A stretch of 64,000 nt of DNA, from the NCBI RefSeq assembly GCF_000703045.1, contig NZ_JNLJ01000001.1, positions 773,501 through 837,500 of the forward strand, read 5' to 3'. Positions 52,728 through 60,761 of the stretch are shown here, piece after piece. The notes beneath the pieces are model-generated. The model did no database searches. It was not told where the DNA came from and saw nothing but the letters and a program-made list of their open reading frames with translations. Source of the DNA: Persephonella sp. IF05-L8 (GTDB taxonomy: Bacteria > Aquificota > Aquificia > Aquificales > Hydrogenothermaceae). Position 1 is the first letter of the stretch, and each line of letters starts with the position of its first letter. A program made the translations under genes and the position numbers.

Positions 52728-53702
52728 ATGAGAATGAAAAGGATTTTTTTGTTTTTATTTATTCCTTTTATCTCATATGGATTTGAGATACTTGCTCCAA
52801 TAAAGAACGGCATATACAAGGAAGAATTTGCCACTATATCTGTAAAATTAAGTAAAGATGAAATAGAAAAAGGAATATCTCTTGAATTTAAAACAGATAA
52901 AGATTACTTCATGTTTGGAATGAATCCAGAAAAAACAGTCTACTGCAAATCATTAAAAATAAAGCCTGGAACAAATATTGTTGAAATAGTCTATACAGAT
53001 GGAAATGGTAAACAAACAAAAAAATTTGTTGAAATTTTTAGATACTCTCTCCTTTATAAAGTATCTGAAGAACCTCCTTCAAAATTTGAAGAAAGACCTT
53101 TCCATACAAGAAAAAATGAAGATAGATGTAAAAGCTGCCATGATATGAGCTCACTTCCTGAAGATATTATTCCCAAATCTCCGGAAAAATCCCCATGCTA
53201 CTCCTGCCACAAAGTTTTAACCTCAAGACGAAAAGTCCACGCACCTTCGGCAAATTGGGCTTGTAACTACTGCCATCTTGATGTGAAGCTCTCCTACCAG
53301 AGGTATGAAACACCATTACCCATCTCAGAAAAATGTTTCTCCTGTCATGAATATAGAAAAAAAATATGGATGAACAAAAAGTATGTCCATGGACCTACAT
53401 CAACAGGTCAATGTGATATTTGCCATAACCCTCATTCCTCTAACAATATATTTTTCTTAAAAAAGCCAATATGGAATTTATGTGTAACTTGTCATGCTGA
53501 AAAAGCCAGTGGAATACACGTTCTTGCAGGATTTGTTTTTGGAAAATCCCATCCAACCAGAGGAAAACCTGACCCATCAAGACCTGGAAGGGAATTGGTT
53601 TGTTCAAGTTGTCACAATCCCCATGCTTCCAACTACAAATATTTATTTAACCATGATTACACAGGGGACAAATATCTTTGCCAAATGTGTCATAAGAAAT
53701 GA
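52728..53702 (+). CDS. Beta-sandwich/octaheme cytochrome c fusion, paralogue
   Basis: 324 aa with a signal peptide (IFLFLFIPFISYG), an Ig-like region (about 18-115, ending TKKFVEIFRYSLLYK) and eight CxxCH motifs (CKSCH, CYSCH, CNYCH, CFSCH, CDICH, CVTCH, CSSCH, CQMCH). It aligns with the 51563-52669 protein across both parts (YCKS, EERPFHTRKNEDRC, NPHSSNN, LCxTCH). The third motif here is a normal CxxCH where the paralogue has CX3CH. Last gene of the rightward operon, 58 bases after its neighbour, so it may also have its own promoter. Confidence 0.88.
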   Translation: MRMKRIFLFLFIPFISYGFEILAPIKNGIYKEEFATISVKLSKDEIEKGISLEFKTDKDYFMFGMNPEKTVYCKSLKIKPGTNIVEIVYTDGNGKQTKKFVEIFRYSLLYKVSEEPPSKFEERPFHTRKNEDRCKSCHDMSSLPEDIIPKSPEKSPCYSCHKVLTSRRKVHAPSANWACNYCHLDVKLSYQRYETPLPISEKCFSCHEYRKKIWMNKKYVHGPTSTGQCDICHNPHSSNNIFFLKKPIWNLCVTCHAEKASGIHVLAGFVFGKSHPTRGKPDPSRPGRELVCSSCHNPHASNYKYLFNHDYTGDKYLCQMCHKK

Positions 53703-53913
53703 TACTTTATACTTTAAAATTTCTCTTATTCAAGAGAAAAAATAGAATTATTTTAAGCACTAAAAAGTAGGAAATATAAGAGGCTGAAATTTAATAGGCT
53801 CAGAAAATCTATGAAAAAACAGAGATTTTAGGAGTTAAATCTTAAAGAGAGAAAAAGCCTAATAATTCAGGAAATGCCTAAAAAAATAAAAATGTCTCAA
53901 ATCAGAAGATAAA

Positions 53914-53934
53914 AAGGAGGGATAATTCCTCCTT
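53914..53934. terminator. Hairpin terminator between the cytochrome and ankyrin operons
   Basis: AAGGAGG-GATAATT-CCTCCTT, a 7-bp stem with A-rich and T-rich flanks, 3 bases past the ankyrin operon's last stop codon. It can act on both strands. The 210 bases between the octaheme stop and this hairpin show no recognisable feature. Confidence 0.65.
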
Positions 53935-53937
53935 ATT

Positions 53938-55293
53938 TTATATATGTTTTGCCTTGGCTTTCAGTAAAATCTCTTTTATTTCTGGGACTTTGGCGTAATC
54001 AAGAGGCGTTTTTCCTCTCAAATCTTTTGCATTAACATCTGCCCCTTTTTTTATTAAAAATTTAACCATTTCTGTCTGTCTTCTCAAAACTGCAAGATGA
54101 AGGGGGGTTTCTTTGTATTTTCCTTTAAGATTAACATCAGCTCCACGACTTATAAGGAGCTTGGCTACATCTAATTTGCCTGCCATGGCAGCCTTAAATA
54201 AAGGTGTCCATCCCTTGTTATTTTTTGCATTTATATCTGCCCCATGTTTTATAAGAACCTGAGCAACTTTTAAATGACCCTCAAGTGCTGCTATGTGAAG
54301 AGGCGTATCCCCGTACTCATCTTTAACATTTACTTTTGCCCCGTGCTTTATAAGATATTCTGTTAAATTACTATCTCCATTTCTGGCTGAAACATGTAAA
54401 ACATAATCCCCATATTTGTTTTCCCTTGCATTCACATTAGCGTTGTGATTTACAAGTAGTTTTACAAGCTCCAATTCTCCTCGGAATGTGGCTTCGTGAA
54501 GAGGTGTCCAACCGTCATTATCCTGTGCGTTAACATCTGCCCCATTGTTTATTAAAAATTTCACAACCTTTATGTCACTTCCAGCCAGTGCAAGATGAAG
54601 GGGAGTTTTACCTTTATCGTTTCTCGCATTTATATATGATCCTTTTTGAACAAGTATTTTAACCAGATTAAACTTTCTTTGTATTACAGCTTTGTGTAAA
54701 GGAATTTCTTCGTCTTTATCCTTTATGTTTGGGTCTGCTCCATTTTCAAGAAGTATCTTTGCAACCTCATACTCTCCTCTATATGCTGCATGGTGAAGAG
54801 GTGTCCAGCCGTTGCTGTTTTGAGTGTTGATAGGAGACCCTGCTTCTATTAGTATCTGAACTACAGTTGGGTGTCCCCCTAAAGCTGCAAGATGAAGAGG
54901 TGTATCTCCATCACTATTTTTTGCATAGACATCAGCTCCATTATCCAGAAGCAGTTTTACTATTTCTTCATAACCTAAAAATGCAGCTTCATGGAGGGGG
55001 GTCCATCCTTCAAGATTTTGCACATTAACATTTGCCCCTTTATTTATAAGCATTTTTACAAGATTAATATCCCCTTTGATTGTTGCCAGATGCAAGGGAG
55101 TATTTCCTATAATGTTTTTTACATTAACACCGGCACCCTCTTCAATCAGTTCCTTAATCGCTTTGAGATTTTCTTGAGATATTGCTTCAGTCAGTTTCTT
55201 GTTAAGCTCGGCTTTTGTCTTACCATATGCAGAGACGGCTGGAAAAGCCGTAATCAAAACCATACTTATAAACAGTTTGTAAAATCTTCTCAA
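53938..55293 (-). CDS. Exported ankyrin-repeat protein (about 12 repeats)
   Basis: 451 aa with a signal peptide (cleavage near SAYG) and about a dozen 33-residue ankyrin repeats (GxTPLHLAAxxGHxxVVxxLIxxGADVNxxN pattern) from residue 30 to the end; a final short repeat reads GKTPLDYAKVPEIKEIL. No other domain. Repeats are very regular, so this is a stiff binding solenoid acting outside the cytoplasm. Third of three tandem ankyrin genes. Confidence 0.93.
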   Translation of the reverse strand: MRRFYKLFISMVLITAFPAVSAYGKTKAELNKKLTEAISQENLKAIKELIEEGAGVNVKNIIGNTPLHLATIKGDINLVKMLINKGANVNVQNLEGWTPLHEAAFLGYEEIVKLLLDNGADVYAKNSDGDTPLHLAALGGHPTVVQILIEAGSPINTQNSNGWTPLHHAAYRGEYEVAKILLENGADPNIKDKDEEIPLHKAVIQRKFNLVKILVQKGSYINARNDKGKTPLHLALAGSDIKVVKFLINNGADVNAQDNDGWTPLHEATFRGELELVKLLVNHNANVNARENKYGDYVLHVSARNGDSNLTEYLIKHGAKVNVKDEYGDTPLHIAALEGHLKVAQVLIKHGADINAKNNKGWTPLFKAAMAGKLDVAKLLISRGADVNLKGKYKETPLHLAVLRRQTEMVKFLIKKGADVNAKDLRGKTPLDYAKVPEIKEILLKAKAKHI

Positions 55294-55305
55294 TTTGCTT
55301 CCTCC

Positions 55306-56106
55306 TTAAAAAATTTCGCTTCCCCTTTTCCCTCCCAGTTTCTGGAGCAACTTTTTCAGGTCTTCAACTTTTGCATAATCAAGGGGAGTACGTTTTCTTA
55401 TATCTTTAGCATTAATGTTAGCTCCTTTTTTGATTAAAAAAAGCACCATTTTCTTATGTTTCCTCATAACAGCAAGATGAAGGGGCGTTTCTCTTGACCT
55501 TCCACATGCGTTTATATCAGCACCATTCTCTAACAATATTTTTGCTACTTCAACCTTTCCTGTCAATGCAGCTTTGTGCAGTGGGGTCCATCTTCTGGCA
55601 TTCAAAGCATTAACATCAGCTCCCTTCTCAATTAATATTTTAACTATGTCAACATGTCCTTCAAGTGCTGCGAGATGAAGGGGAGTATCCCCATATTTGT
55701 CTTTTACATTTACGTCTGCACCTTTTTCTATGAGTAATTTCAATATTTCGGTATATCCTTTCATCGCTGCAATATGTATCGGGGCATATCCGAAAAATTT
55801 TTCCCTTGCGTTTATATCAGCACCATTTTCAATCAGAATTTTTACTATTTTTAAATTTCCTTTACTGACCGCCCTTAACAAAGGTGTGTAATTGTTCTTA
55901 TCCCTTGCGTTTACATCTGCACCTTTTTCTAAAAGTTCTTGAACAAGCTCAGCATCCCCTAATTTTATCGCTTCAAACAGTTTACGGTTTAATTTTTCTC
56001 TTGTTTCAGCAAAGGCTCGGGAAATAGTTATATTTTTTTCCATTGAAGGTAATATAGTTAATAAAGGGAAAACAAGCAGAAACATAATGATTTTTTTTGA
56101 CAACAT
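55306..56106 (-). CDS. Exported ankyrin-repeat protein (about 7 repeats)
   Basis: 266 aa with an N-terminal hydrophobic export signal (IIMFLLVFPLLTILP), a REKLNRKLFEAIKLGDAELVQ cap that is also found in the next gene's product, and about seven ankyrin repeats ending RTPLDYAKVEDLKKLLQKL. Middle gene of the trio, 8 bases after the first and 12 bases before the third. Partner unknown. Confidence 0.92.
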   Translation of the reverse strand: MLSKKIIMFLLVFPLLTILPSMEKNITISRAFAETREKLNRKLFEAIKLGDAELVQELLEKGADVNARDKNNYTPLLRAVSKGNLKIVKILIENGADINAREKFFGYAPIHIAAMKGYTEILKLLIEKGADVNVKDKYGDTPLHLAALEGHVDIVKILIEKGADVNALNARRWTPLHKAALTGKVEVAKILLENGADINACGRSRETPLHLAVMRKHKKMVLFLIKKGANINAKDIRKRTPLDYAKVEDLKKLLQKLGGKRGSEIF

Positions 56107-56114
56107 TATGCTAC

Positions 56115-56789
56115 CTATTTTTTTAATATTTTAAGGAATTCTGGATCCTGAGTATAATCCTTCGGTGTATGTCCAAACTTGTCTTTTATGTTAGGATCAG
56201 CACCTAATTTTATCAGGAGTTTAGCAACCTCCTTATGATTCCAAAATACAGATTCGTGAAGGGGTGTATCACCATCTTCATCTACAGCATTTACATTAGC
56301 TCCGTGTTCCACCAGGTATTTTACAACATCTACATGACCGTGTCTTGCTGCATAATGAAGTGGAGTTGAACCATTTTTTGTTCGTGCATTAATGTCAGCT
56401 CCATATTTTAAGAGAATTTTCACAGTGTTTAGATTACCCTGTCCAGCTGCAAGGTGTAGTGGGGTTTCCCAGTTATCATCTTTTGCATTGACATCAGCCC
56501 CGTGCTTTATTAGGTACTCTACTATTTCAACATTCCCTTTAAATGCAGCCTCATGAAGTGGAGTCCATCCGATAGCATCTTTGCTGTTTACATCTGCTCC
56601 TTTCTGGATTAGTTCTTTTATTAATTTTATATTTCCTTCAGAAACAGCTCTGTTTAAAGGAGGCTTTCCTTCCTTTTTTTTGAGCCTTTCTTTTAGTTCT
56701 TCAATAGTTTTAGGCTTTTCGGTTGCTTTAAGGGAGGAGGGCAGTATAATAAGGGATAATAGTAAAAAAAAGATGCATAAAAATCTCAT
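56115..56789 (-). CDS. Exported ankyrin-repeat protein (about 5 repeats)
   Basis: 224 aa with a signal peptide (FFLLLSLIILPSSLKA) and about five ankyrin repeats (first GKPPLNRAVSEGNIKLIKEL, last GHTPKDYTQDPEFLKIL). First gene of the trio, with GAGGGGAT before the ATG. The three genes probably arose by duplication with gain of repeats. In other bacteria periplasmic ankyrins can protect catalase or bind haem-containing partners; here no function is assigned. Confidence 0.92.
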   Translation of the reverse strand: MRFLCIFFLLLSLIILPSSLKATEKPKTIEELKERLKKKEGKPPLNRAVSEGNIKLIKELIQKGADVNSKDAIGWTPLHEAAFKGNVEIVEYLIKHGADVNAKDDNWETPLHLAAGQGNLNTVKILLKYGADINARTKNGSTPLHYAARHGHVDVVKYLVEHGANVNAVDEDGDTPLHESVFWNHKEVAKLLIKLGADPNIKDKFGHTPKDYTQDPEFLKILKK

Positions 56790-56879
56790 ATCCCCTCCTC
56801 CCTATAGTTTAATCCTCTATATTAAATTATACATCAATTTCCTAAATTATTCTTAATATTTAACTTTTTATAATCATAC

Positions 56880-57644
56880 TTAGAATATTTTTTTAGCAAA
56901 TAAAATTGCAAAAATTAGAACTGCTGAGTTCAGGGCAAATCTGAACGGCTTTTGAGGAAGATAAGGGGATATTAAAGCTCCAAAAACAACCCCTATTATT
57001 CCACCCTGGAGAAGATACATCAGAATTTTTGTATCAACACCTCCAAATGAATAATGAATGCTGCCTGCAAAAATACTCAGAATAAAACCGTGAACTATAT
57101 CTGTACCTACAATTTTTGAAGGGTTCATAGGGCACAGGGCTAAAAGAATTGAGGCAACAATGACACCTGCACCAATTGATGTAAAGCCTATATCAAAACC
57201 AACAATAAAGCCTATAACAGGTATAACGAAAGGCTTTGTTCTTATATCAAAATTTATTATTTTTTCATTTTTTGTAAACATTCTGTAGTAAGAAAAACAG
57301 CAGGAAGCAACAATCATAAACAGTATAAAAGAAGGAACTACCTTTGAGGCTAAAGATGGGTTTAACTGAAAAAAATAATGGAATGAGTAGCTTCCAAGAA
57401 AAGCCCCAGGAATACTTCCTGCTGCAAGCAGGGTGGCAAGTCTTATACAGACCAGTCCCCTTTTAAGATAAACAACTGAAGCAAAGATTTTTGTAATCGC
57501 TGAAAAAAAGAGGCTGGTTCCCACCGCAGTTGCGATAGGAACCCCCATGAGTAGAGTAAGGGCAGGTGTAGTTAACATTCCTCCTCCCACTCCTGATATA
57601 CCTATAATTAAGCCTAATACTCCACCTAATAATATAAGTTCCAT
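56880..57644 (-). CDS. TauE/SafE-family membrane transporter (possible sulfite/sulfate carrier)
   Basis: 254 aa, about eight membrane helices, with the family's N-terminal glycine motif GLIIGISGVGGGMLTTPAL and the repeat IVGFDIGFTSIGAGVIVASIL in the second half. TauE/SafE proteins move sulfite, sulfoacetate or other organosulfur anions. Lying directly after the APS reductase gene (no gap), it probably imports sulfate or sulfite or exports excess sulfite; direction cannot be read from sequence. Confidence 0.88.
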   Translation of the reverse strand: MELILLGGVLGLIIGISGVGGGMLTTPALTLLMGVPIATAVGTSLFFSAITKIFASVVYLKRGLVCIRLATLLAAGSIPGAFLGSYSFHYFFQLNPSLASKVVPSFILFMIVASCCFSYYRMFTKNEKIINFDIRTKPFVIPVIGFIVGFDIGFTSIGAGVIVASILLALCPMNPSKIVGTDIVHGFILSIFAGSIHYSFGGVDTKILMYLLQGGIIGVVFGALISPYLPQKPFRFALNSAVLIFAILFAKKIF

Positions 57645-58373
57645 TTATTCTTTTTGGGTAAATGTGTGTAATCCGCACTCCAATTTTCCTTTTCCAGCCC
57701 ATCTACCAGCTCTTTCATCTTCTCCGTCTAAAACAGGTTTTGTACATGGAGCACAACCGATACTTAGATAGTTTTGGTCATAAAGAGGATTATAGGGGAG
57801 TTTATTTTCCTCTACATATTTCCACACATCTTTTCTTGTCCAGTTTGCTATCGGGTTAACTTTGAGTATTAGTTTTCCGTCTGGAAGTTTATGGGTCTCA
57901 ACCTTGCCTATATTTGCCCTTGTTGGAGATTGGTCTCTTCTCATTCCTGTAATCCAGACATCAAGTTCTTTTAATACTCTTTTTAGGGGTTCAACCTTCC
58001 TGATTTCACAGCATTTGTCTGGGTCTTTTTCGTAAAGTTTCTCGCCATATATTCGCTCCTGTTCCTCAACAGATATAAGGGGTTTTATTATTTTCAGGTT
58101 TAAATTCCATTCTTTTTTAAGCTTTTCAACAAGCTGGTAAGTTTCTGGAAAATGGTAATCTGTATCAATAAAAATAATAAGGGCATCAGGTTTTATCTGT
58201 TTTATCATATGGATTATTGATACATCATCTGCACTGAATGATGAGGTAAAACCTACATTCCTGAAGTTTTGGAAAATCCACTTTAAAAGTTCCTGTGCAG
58301 GTAGATTTTCAAAGTAGTCGCTTTTTTCCTTTACAAACTCTTTTGTAAACATTTTTTCCTCCTTAAAGTTCAT
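57645..58373 (-). CDS. cysH: Assimilatory adenylyl-sulfate (APS) reductase
   Basis: 242 aa CysH-family enzyme reducing APS to sulfite with thioredoxin. The PP-loop-like core FTSSFSADDVSIIHM and FIDTDYHFPETYQL bind the nucleotide. The pair CCEIRKVEPL and GCAPCTKP provides the four cysteines of a 4Fe-4S cluster, which marks APS-specific rather than PAPS-specific enzymes; RRDQSPTRAN and the C-terminal ECGLH hold the substrate and catalytic Cys. It overlaps the TrpD-like gene by 11 bases. The product sulfite is used by the enzyme at 60758-63046. Confidence 0.94.
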   Translation of the reverse strand: MNFKEEKMFTKEFVKEKSDYFENLPAQELLKWIFQNFRNVGFTSSFSADDVSIIHMIKQIKPDALIIFIDTDYHFPETYQLVEKLKKEWNLNLKIIKPLISVEEQERIYGEKLYEKDPDKCCEIRKVEPLKRVLKELDVWITGMRRDQSPTRANIGKVETHKLPDGKLILKVNPIANWTRKDVWKYVEENKLPYNPLYDQNYLSIGCAPCTKPVLDGEDERAGRWAGKGKLECGLHTFTQKE

Positions 58374-59376
58374 ATATATTTTTGTAGTTCAGGTATTCTG
58401 AGTATCTCTGGATATTTTTTAACACCTGAAAGTAGTCGTATTTCCTAAAAAGCTCTTTTGACAGTTCAAAGCCTTCCTGAATATCATTTACAACATCTTT
58501 GAGATATAAAAGAAGTCCGCTGTTTATGTGTAGCAGAGGTTCATACTCAGGTAGTTTTTTACCTAAAAGAGCTTTTATAAAGTCTATATGCTCAGACAGT
58601 TCAAGTTTTTTATGTAAAAATGGTTTTCCACCCAATGCAGATATGTCTATCTCTATTAATTCTTCTTTATCTCCAAAGATATAAATATTTGTTGAAGAAG
58701 TTATGTCAGGAAATCCTTCTCTCTCTTCAATTAGGGCAAATCTTTTGTATCTTCCTTCTAAAAGTTTTTTATAAAAAAGAAGTTGTTTTTTGCTCTTTAC
58801 TCCACCTACAGCATAGTTTGAGGATACAGGGTTGTGATACTTTTCAATATAATGGAAAATATCATTTATATTTAGTTCTGCTCTTATAGAATTTAATGCA
58901 GACACCTGGGGTAAAAAAAGTTTTCTATTAAAAAATCCAATATTTAAATTTTTTAGTATATCAGCACTATCATTATTTGAAATTGGTGCTATATTCAGGT
59001 AATCAAAAATATCTTTTGTTGTAGGAGTAGATAAATTTTCTCCATGAAAAACTGTTTTTATGCTGCTGTCTGGAAGAAGTGAAAGAATAATGCTGGCAGC
59101 TATCAAAAAGTAAGGAGAAAAATTTTTTCTTCTATAGGGGTAGGCTATTTCTATAGAGTTTCTCTCTTCATAAAATATTTCTTTATATTTATCAACTATT
59201 ATTAATGCTTTTTTATAGGAAGCGGGAGATTTATTGTATTTCAGGCAGACAAGAGCCGCCGATATCCTTATATCGGAATAATTGCCATCCAATATGTTTT
59301 TAATTATCCCAGAAGTTCCAGAGCATAATCTTTTATTTTTTCTTCTTTTTTTTAACCTGTAAATAAAATTTTCCAT
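58363..59376 (-). CDS. TrpD-like phosphoribosyltransferase-family protein in a sulfur operon
   Basis: 337 aa with the two-part layout of anthranilate phosphoribosyltransferase: a small helical domain (ILDGNYSDIRISAALVCLK near 28-46) and an alpha/beta domain (VFHGENLSTPTTKDIFDYLNI, then LPQVSALNSIRAELNI and AVGGVKSKKQLLFYKKLL). The glycine-rich PRPP loop KHGNRSxSSxxGS of true TrpD is changed to FHGENLSTPT, so tryptophan synthesis is unlikely. It resembles the TrpD2/YbiB-like branch. It leads the cysH-tauE operon behind a sigma-54 type promoter, so a role in sulfate assimilation or its control is inferred. Confidence 0.75.
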   Translation of the reverse strand: MENFIYRLKKRRKNKRLCSGTSGIIKNILDGNYSDIRISAALVCLKYNKSPASYKKALIIVDKYKEIFYEERNSIEIAYPYRRKNFSPYFLIAASIILSLLPDSSIKTVFHGENLSTPTTKDIFDYLNIAPISNNDSADILKNLNIGFFNRKLFLPQVSALNSIRAELNINDIFHYIEKYHNPVSSNYAVGGVKSKKQLLFYKKLLEGRYKRFALIEEREGFPDITSSTNIYIFGDKEELIEIDISALGGKPFLHKKLELSEHIDFIKALLGKKLPEYEPLLHINSGLLLYLKDVVNDIQEGFELSKELFRKYDYFQVLKNIQRYSEYLNYKNIYEL

Positions 59377-59411
59377 ATCACTACCTCCTTTTGAGCTGCA
59401 GATTATTCAAA

Positions 59412-59427
59412 AGCAAACAGTGTGCCA
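59412..59427 (-). promoter_or_regulatory. Sigma-54 type promoter for the leftward sulfur operon
   Basis: Minus strand TGGCAC-ACTGT-TTGCT, matching the sigma-54 consensus with GG and GC exactly ten bases apart. It lies about 36 bases before the TrpD-like ATG. Confidence 0.75.
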
Positions 59428-59495
59428 TTTTTATAAAGGGTTGAAAAATAAGGAAAATTGAAAAGATGGTTCGCCTGTGTGGTTAAAAAATAAAC

Positions 59496-59523
59496 ATTTG
59501 TGGATTACCATTTGACCACAAAT
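59496..59523. promoter_or_regulatory. Palindrome, candidate activator site shared by two sigma-54 promoters
   Basis: ATTTGTGG, 12 bases, CCACAAAT: a perfect 8-bp inverted repeat centred about 60 bases upstream of the rightward and 82 bases upstream of the leftward sigma-54 site, where an enhancer-binding protein would be expected. Confidence 0.55.
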
Positions 59524-59568
59524 ATTCACGTCCTTAAAAAAAGCATTAATTTTCAGGAACTTAGGATT

Positions 59569-59584
59569 TGGCACATCTGTTGCT
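59569..59584 (+). promoter_or_regulatory. Sigma-54 type promoter for sat and sulfite reductase
   Basis: TGGCAC-ATCTG-TTGCT, with GG (59570-59571) and GC (59582-59583) ten bases apart. It lies 28 bases before the sat ATG. Confidence 0.78.
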
Positions 59585-59612
59585 TAAGTTCTTTAAAAAA
59601 GGAGGTAAAAGA

Positions 59613-60761
59613 ATGATACAGCCCCACGGAGGAAAACTTATAAAAAGAATTGCAGACAACGAAGAAAGGGATTTCATTCTGTCCCTTAATTTAAAAAGGA
59701 TATACATAGAAAAAGATGAGGCGTTAGATGCGGAAAAAATAGCGATAGGTAGTTTTTCACCTCTTGAGGGCTTTATGGACAGGGAGGATTTAAAATCTGT
59801 CTGCAGTCATTTAAGCCTTAAAAATGGAATTGTTTGGTCTATTCCTATTTTGCTCCAGATTGATGATCCTTCCCACTTAAAAATTGGTGAAAAGGTTTTG
59901 CTTGTGGACAAAACAGATAACAATCCTGTAGCTGTTATGGACATATCAGACATCTACAAACTGAACAAAAAAGAAATCGCCAACACAGTCTTTGGAACAC
60001 TTGATGAGAACCATCCGGGGGTAAAAAGGCTTTTCTCAAAAGGGGACTACAGCATCGGAGGAAAGATAAAACTTCTAAACAGACCATCTTTCCCAAATAA
60101 AGAGTACGAACTTGACCCTGAAGAAACAAGGGAGATATTCAGGGAAAGGGGGTGGAAAACTGTTGTTGCCTTCCAGACAAGGAATGCACCCCACAGAGCC
60201 CATGAGTATCTCCACAGGTTAGGCATGGAAATAGCTGAGGGACTTTTCATTCACCCGATAATAGGATTAAAAAAAGAAGGGGATTTTGACAGCTCGGTTA
60301 TCTTAAAGGCATACCAGATTTTAATAAACAGCTACTACCCGCACAGAAAAGTTTTACTTGCAGGGCTGTCAACATCTATGAGATACGCAGGTCCAAGGGA
60401 AGCTGTTTTCCATGCAATAGTCAGAAAAAATTACGGCTGTACCCATTTTATGGTAGGTAGAGACCACGCAGGTGTAGGAGATTATTACGACCCTTTTGCT
60501 GCCCACAAGATATTTGATGAGATACCTGATATAGGTATAAAGATAGTCAAGTTTTACAATGTGTTCCACTGCGACAGATGCGGTGGAATAGTATCAGAAA
60601 ATACCTGCTCACACCCTGAAGAGATGATAACAAAAATCAGCATGACAAAAATAAGAAAAGCCCTCTCTGAAGGGAAAAGACCTCCTTCAACAATGCTCAG
60701 GGAGGAGGTTGCTGACTTTTTAATTGAAAACTTTAATCTTGTAACGGAGGATTACAGATGA
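59613..60761 (+). CDS. sat: ATP sulfurylase (sulfate adenylyltransferase)
   Basis: Makes APS from sulfate and ATP. From ATG 59613 (AAAGGAGG upstream) the protein has 382 aa. It shows SFSPLEGFMDREDL, AFQTRNAPHRAHEYLHR (the QxRNxxHxxH active site), GRDHAGVGDYYDPFAAH and the zinc-type cysteines/histidine of FHCDRCGGIVSENTCSHPEE. This is the single-domain bacterial/archaeal form, used for assimilation or sulfur oxidation. With APS reductase and sulfite reductase beside it, assimilation is the clear context. It overlaps the sulfite reductase gene by four bases. Confidence 0.96.
   Translation: MIQPHGGKLIKRIADNEERDFILSLNLKRIYIEKDEALDAEKIAIGSFSPLEGFMDREDLKSVCSHLSLKNGIVWSIPILLQIDDPSHLKIGEKVLLVDKTDNNPVAVMDISDIYKLNKKEIANTVFGTLDENHPGVKRLFSKGDYSIGGKIKLLNRPSFPNKEYELDPEETREIFRERGWKTVVAFQTRNAPHRAHEYLHRLGMEIAEGLFIHPIIGLKKEGDFDSSVILKAYQILINSYYPHRKVLLAGLSTSMRYAGPREAVFHAIVRKNYGCTHFMVGRDHAGVGDYYDPFAAHKIFDEIPDIGIKIVKFYNVFHCDRCGGIVSENTCSHPEEMITKISMTKIRKALSEGKRPPSTMLREEVADFLIENFNLVTEDYR

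Noticed and set aside
53938-56789. ~99-bp periodic repeats
   Set aside because: Explained by ankyrin coding repeats in three genes.
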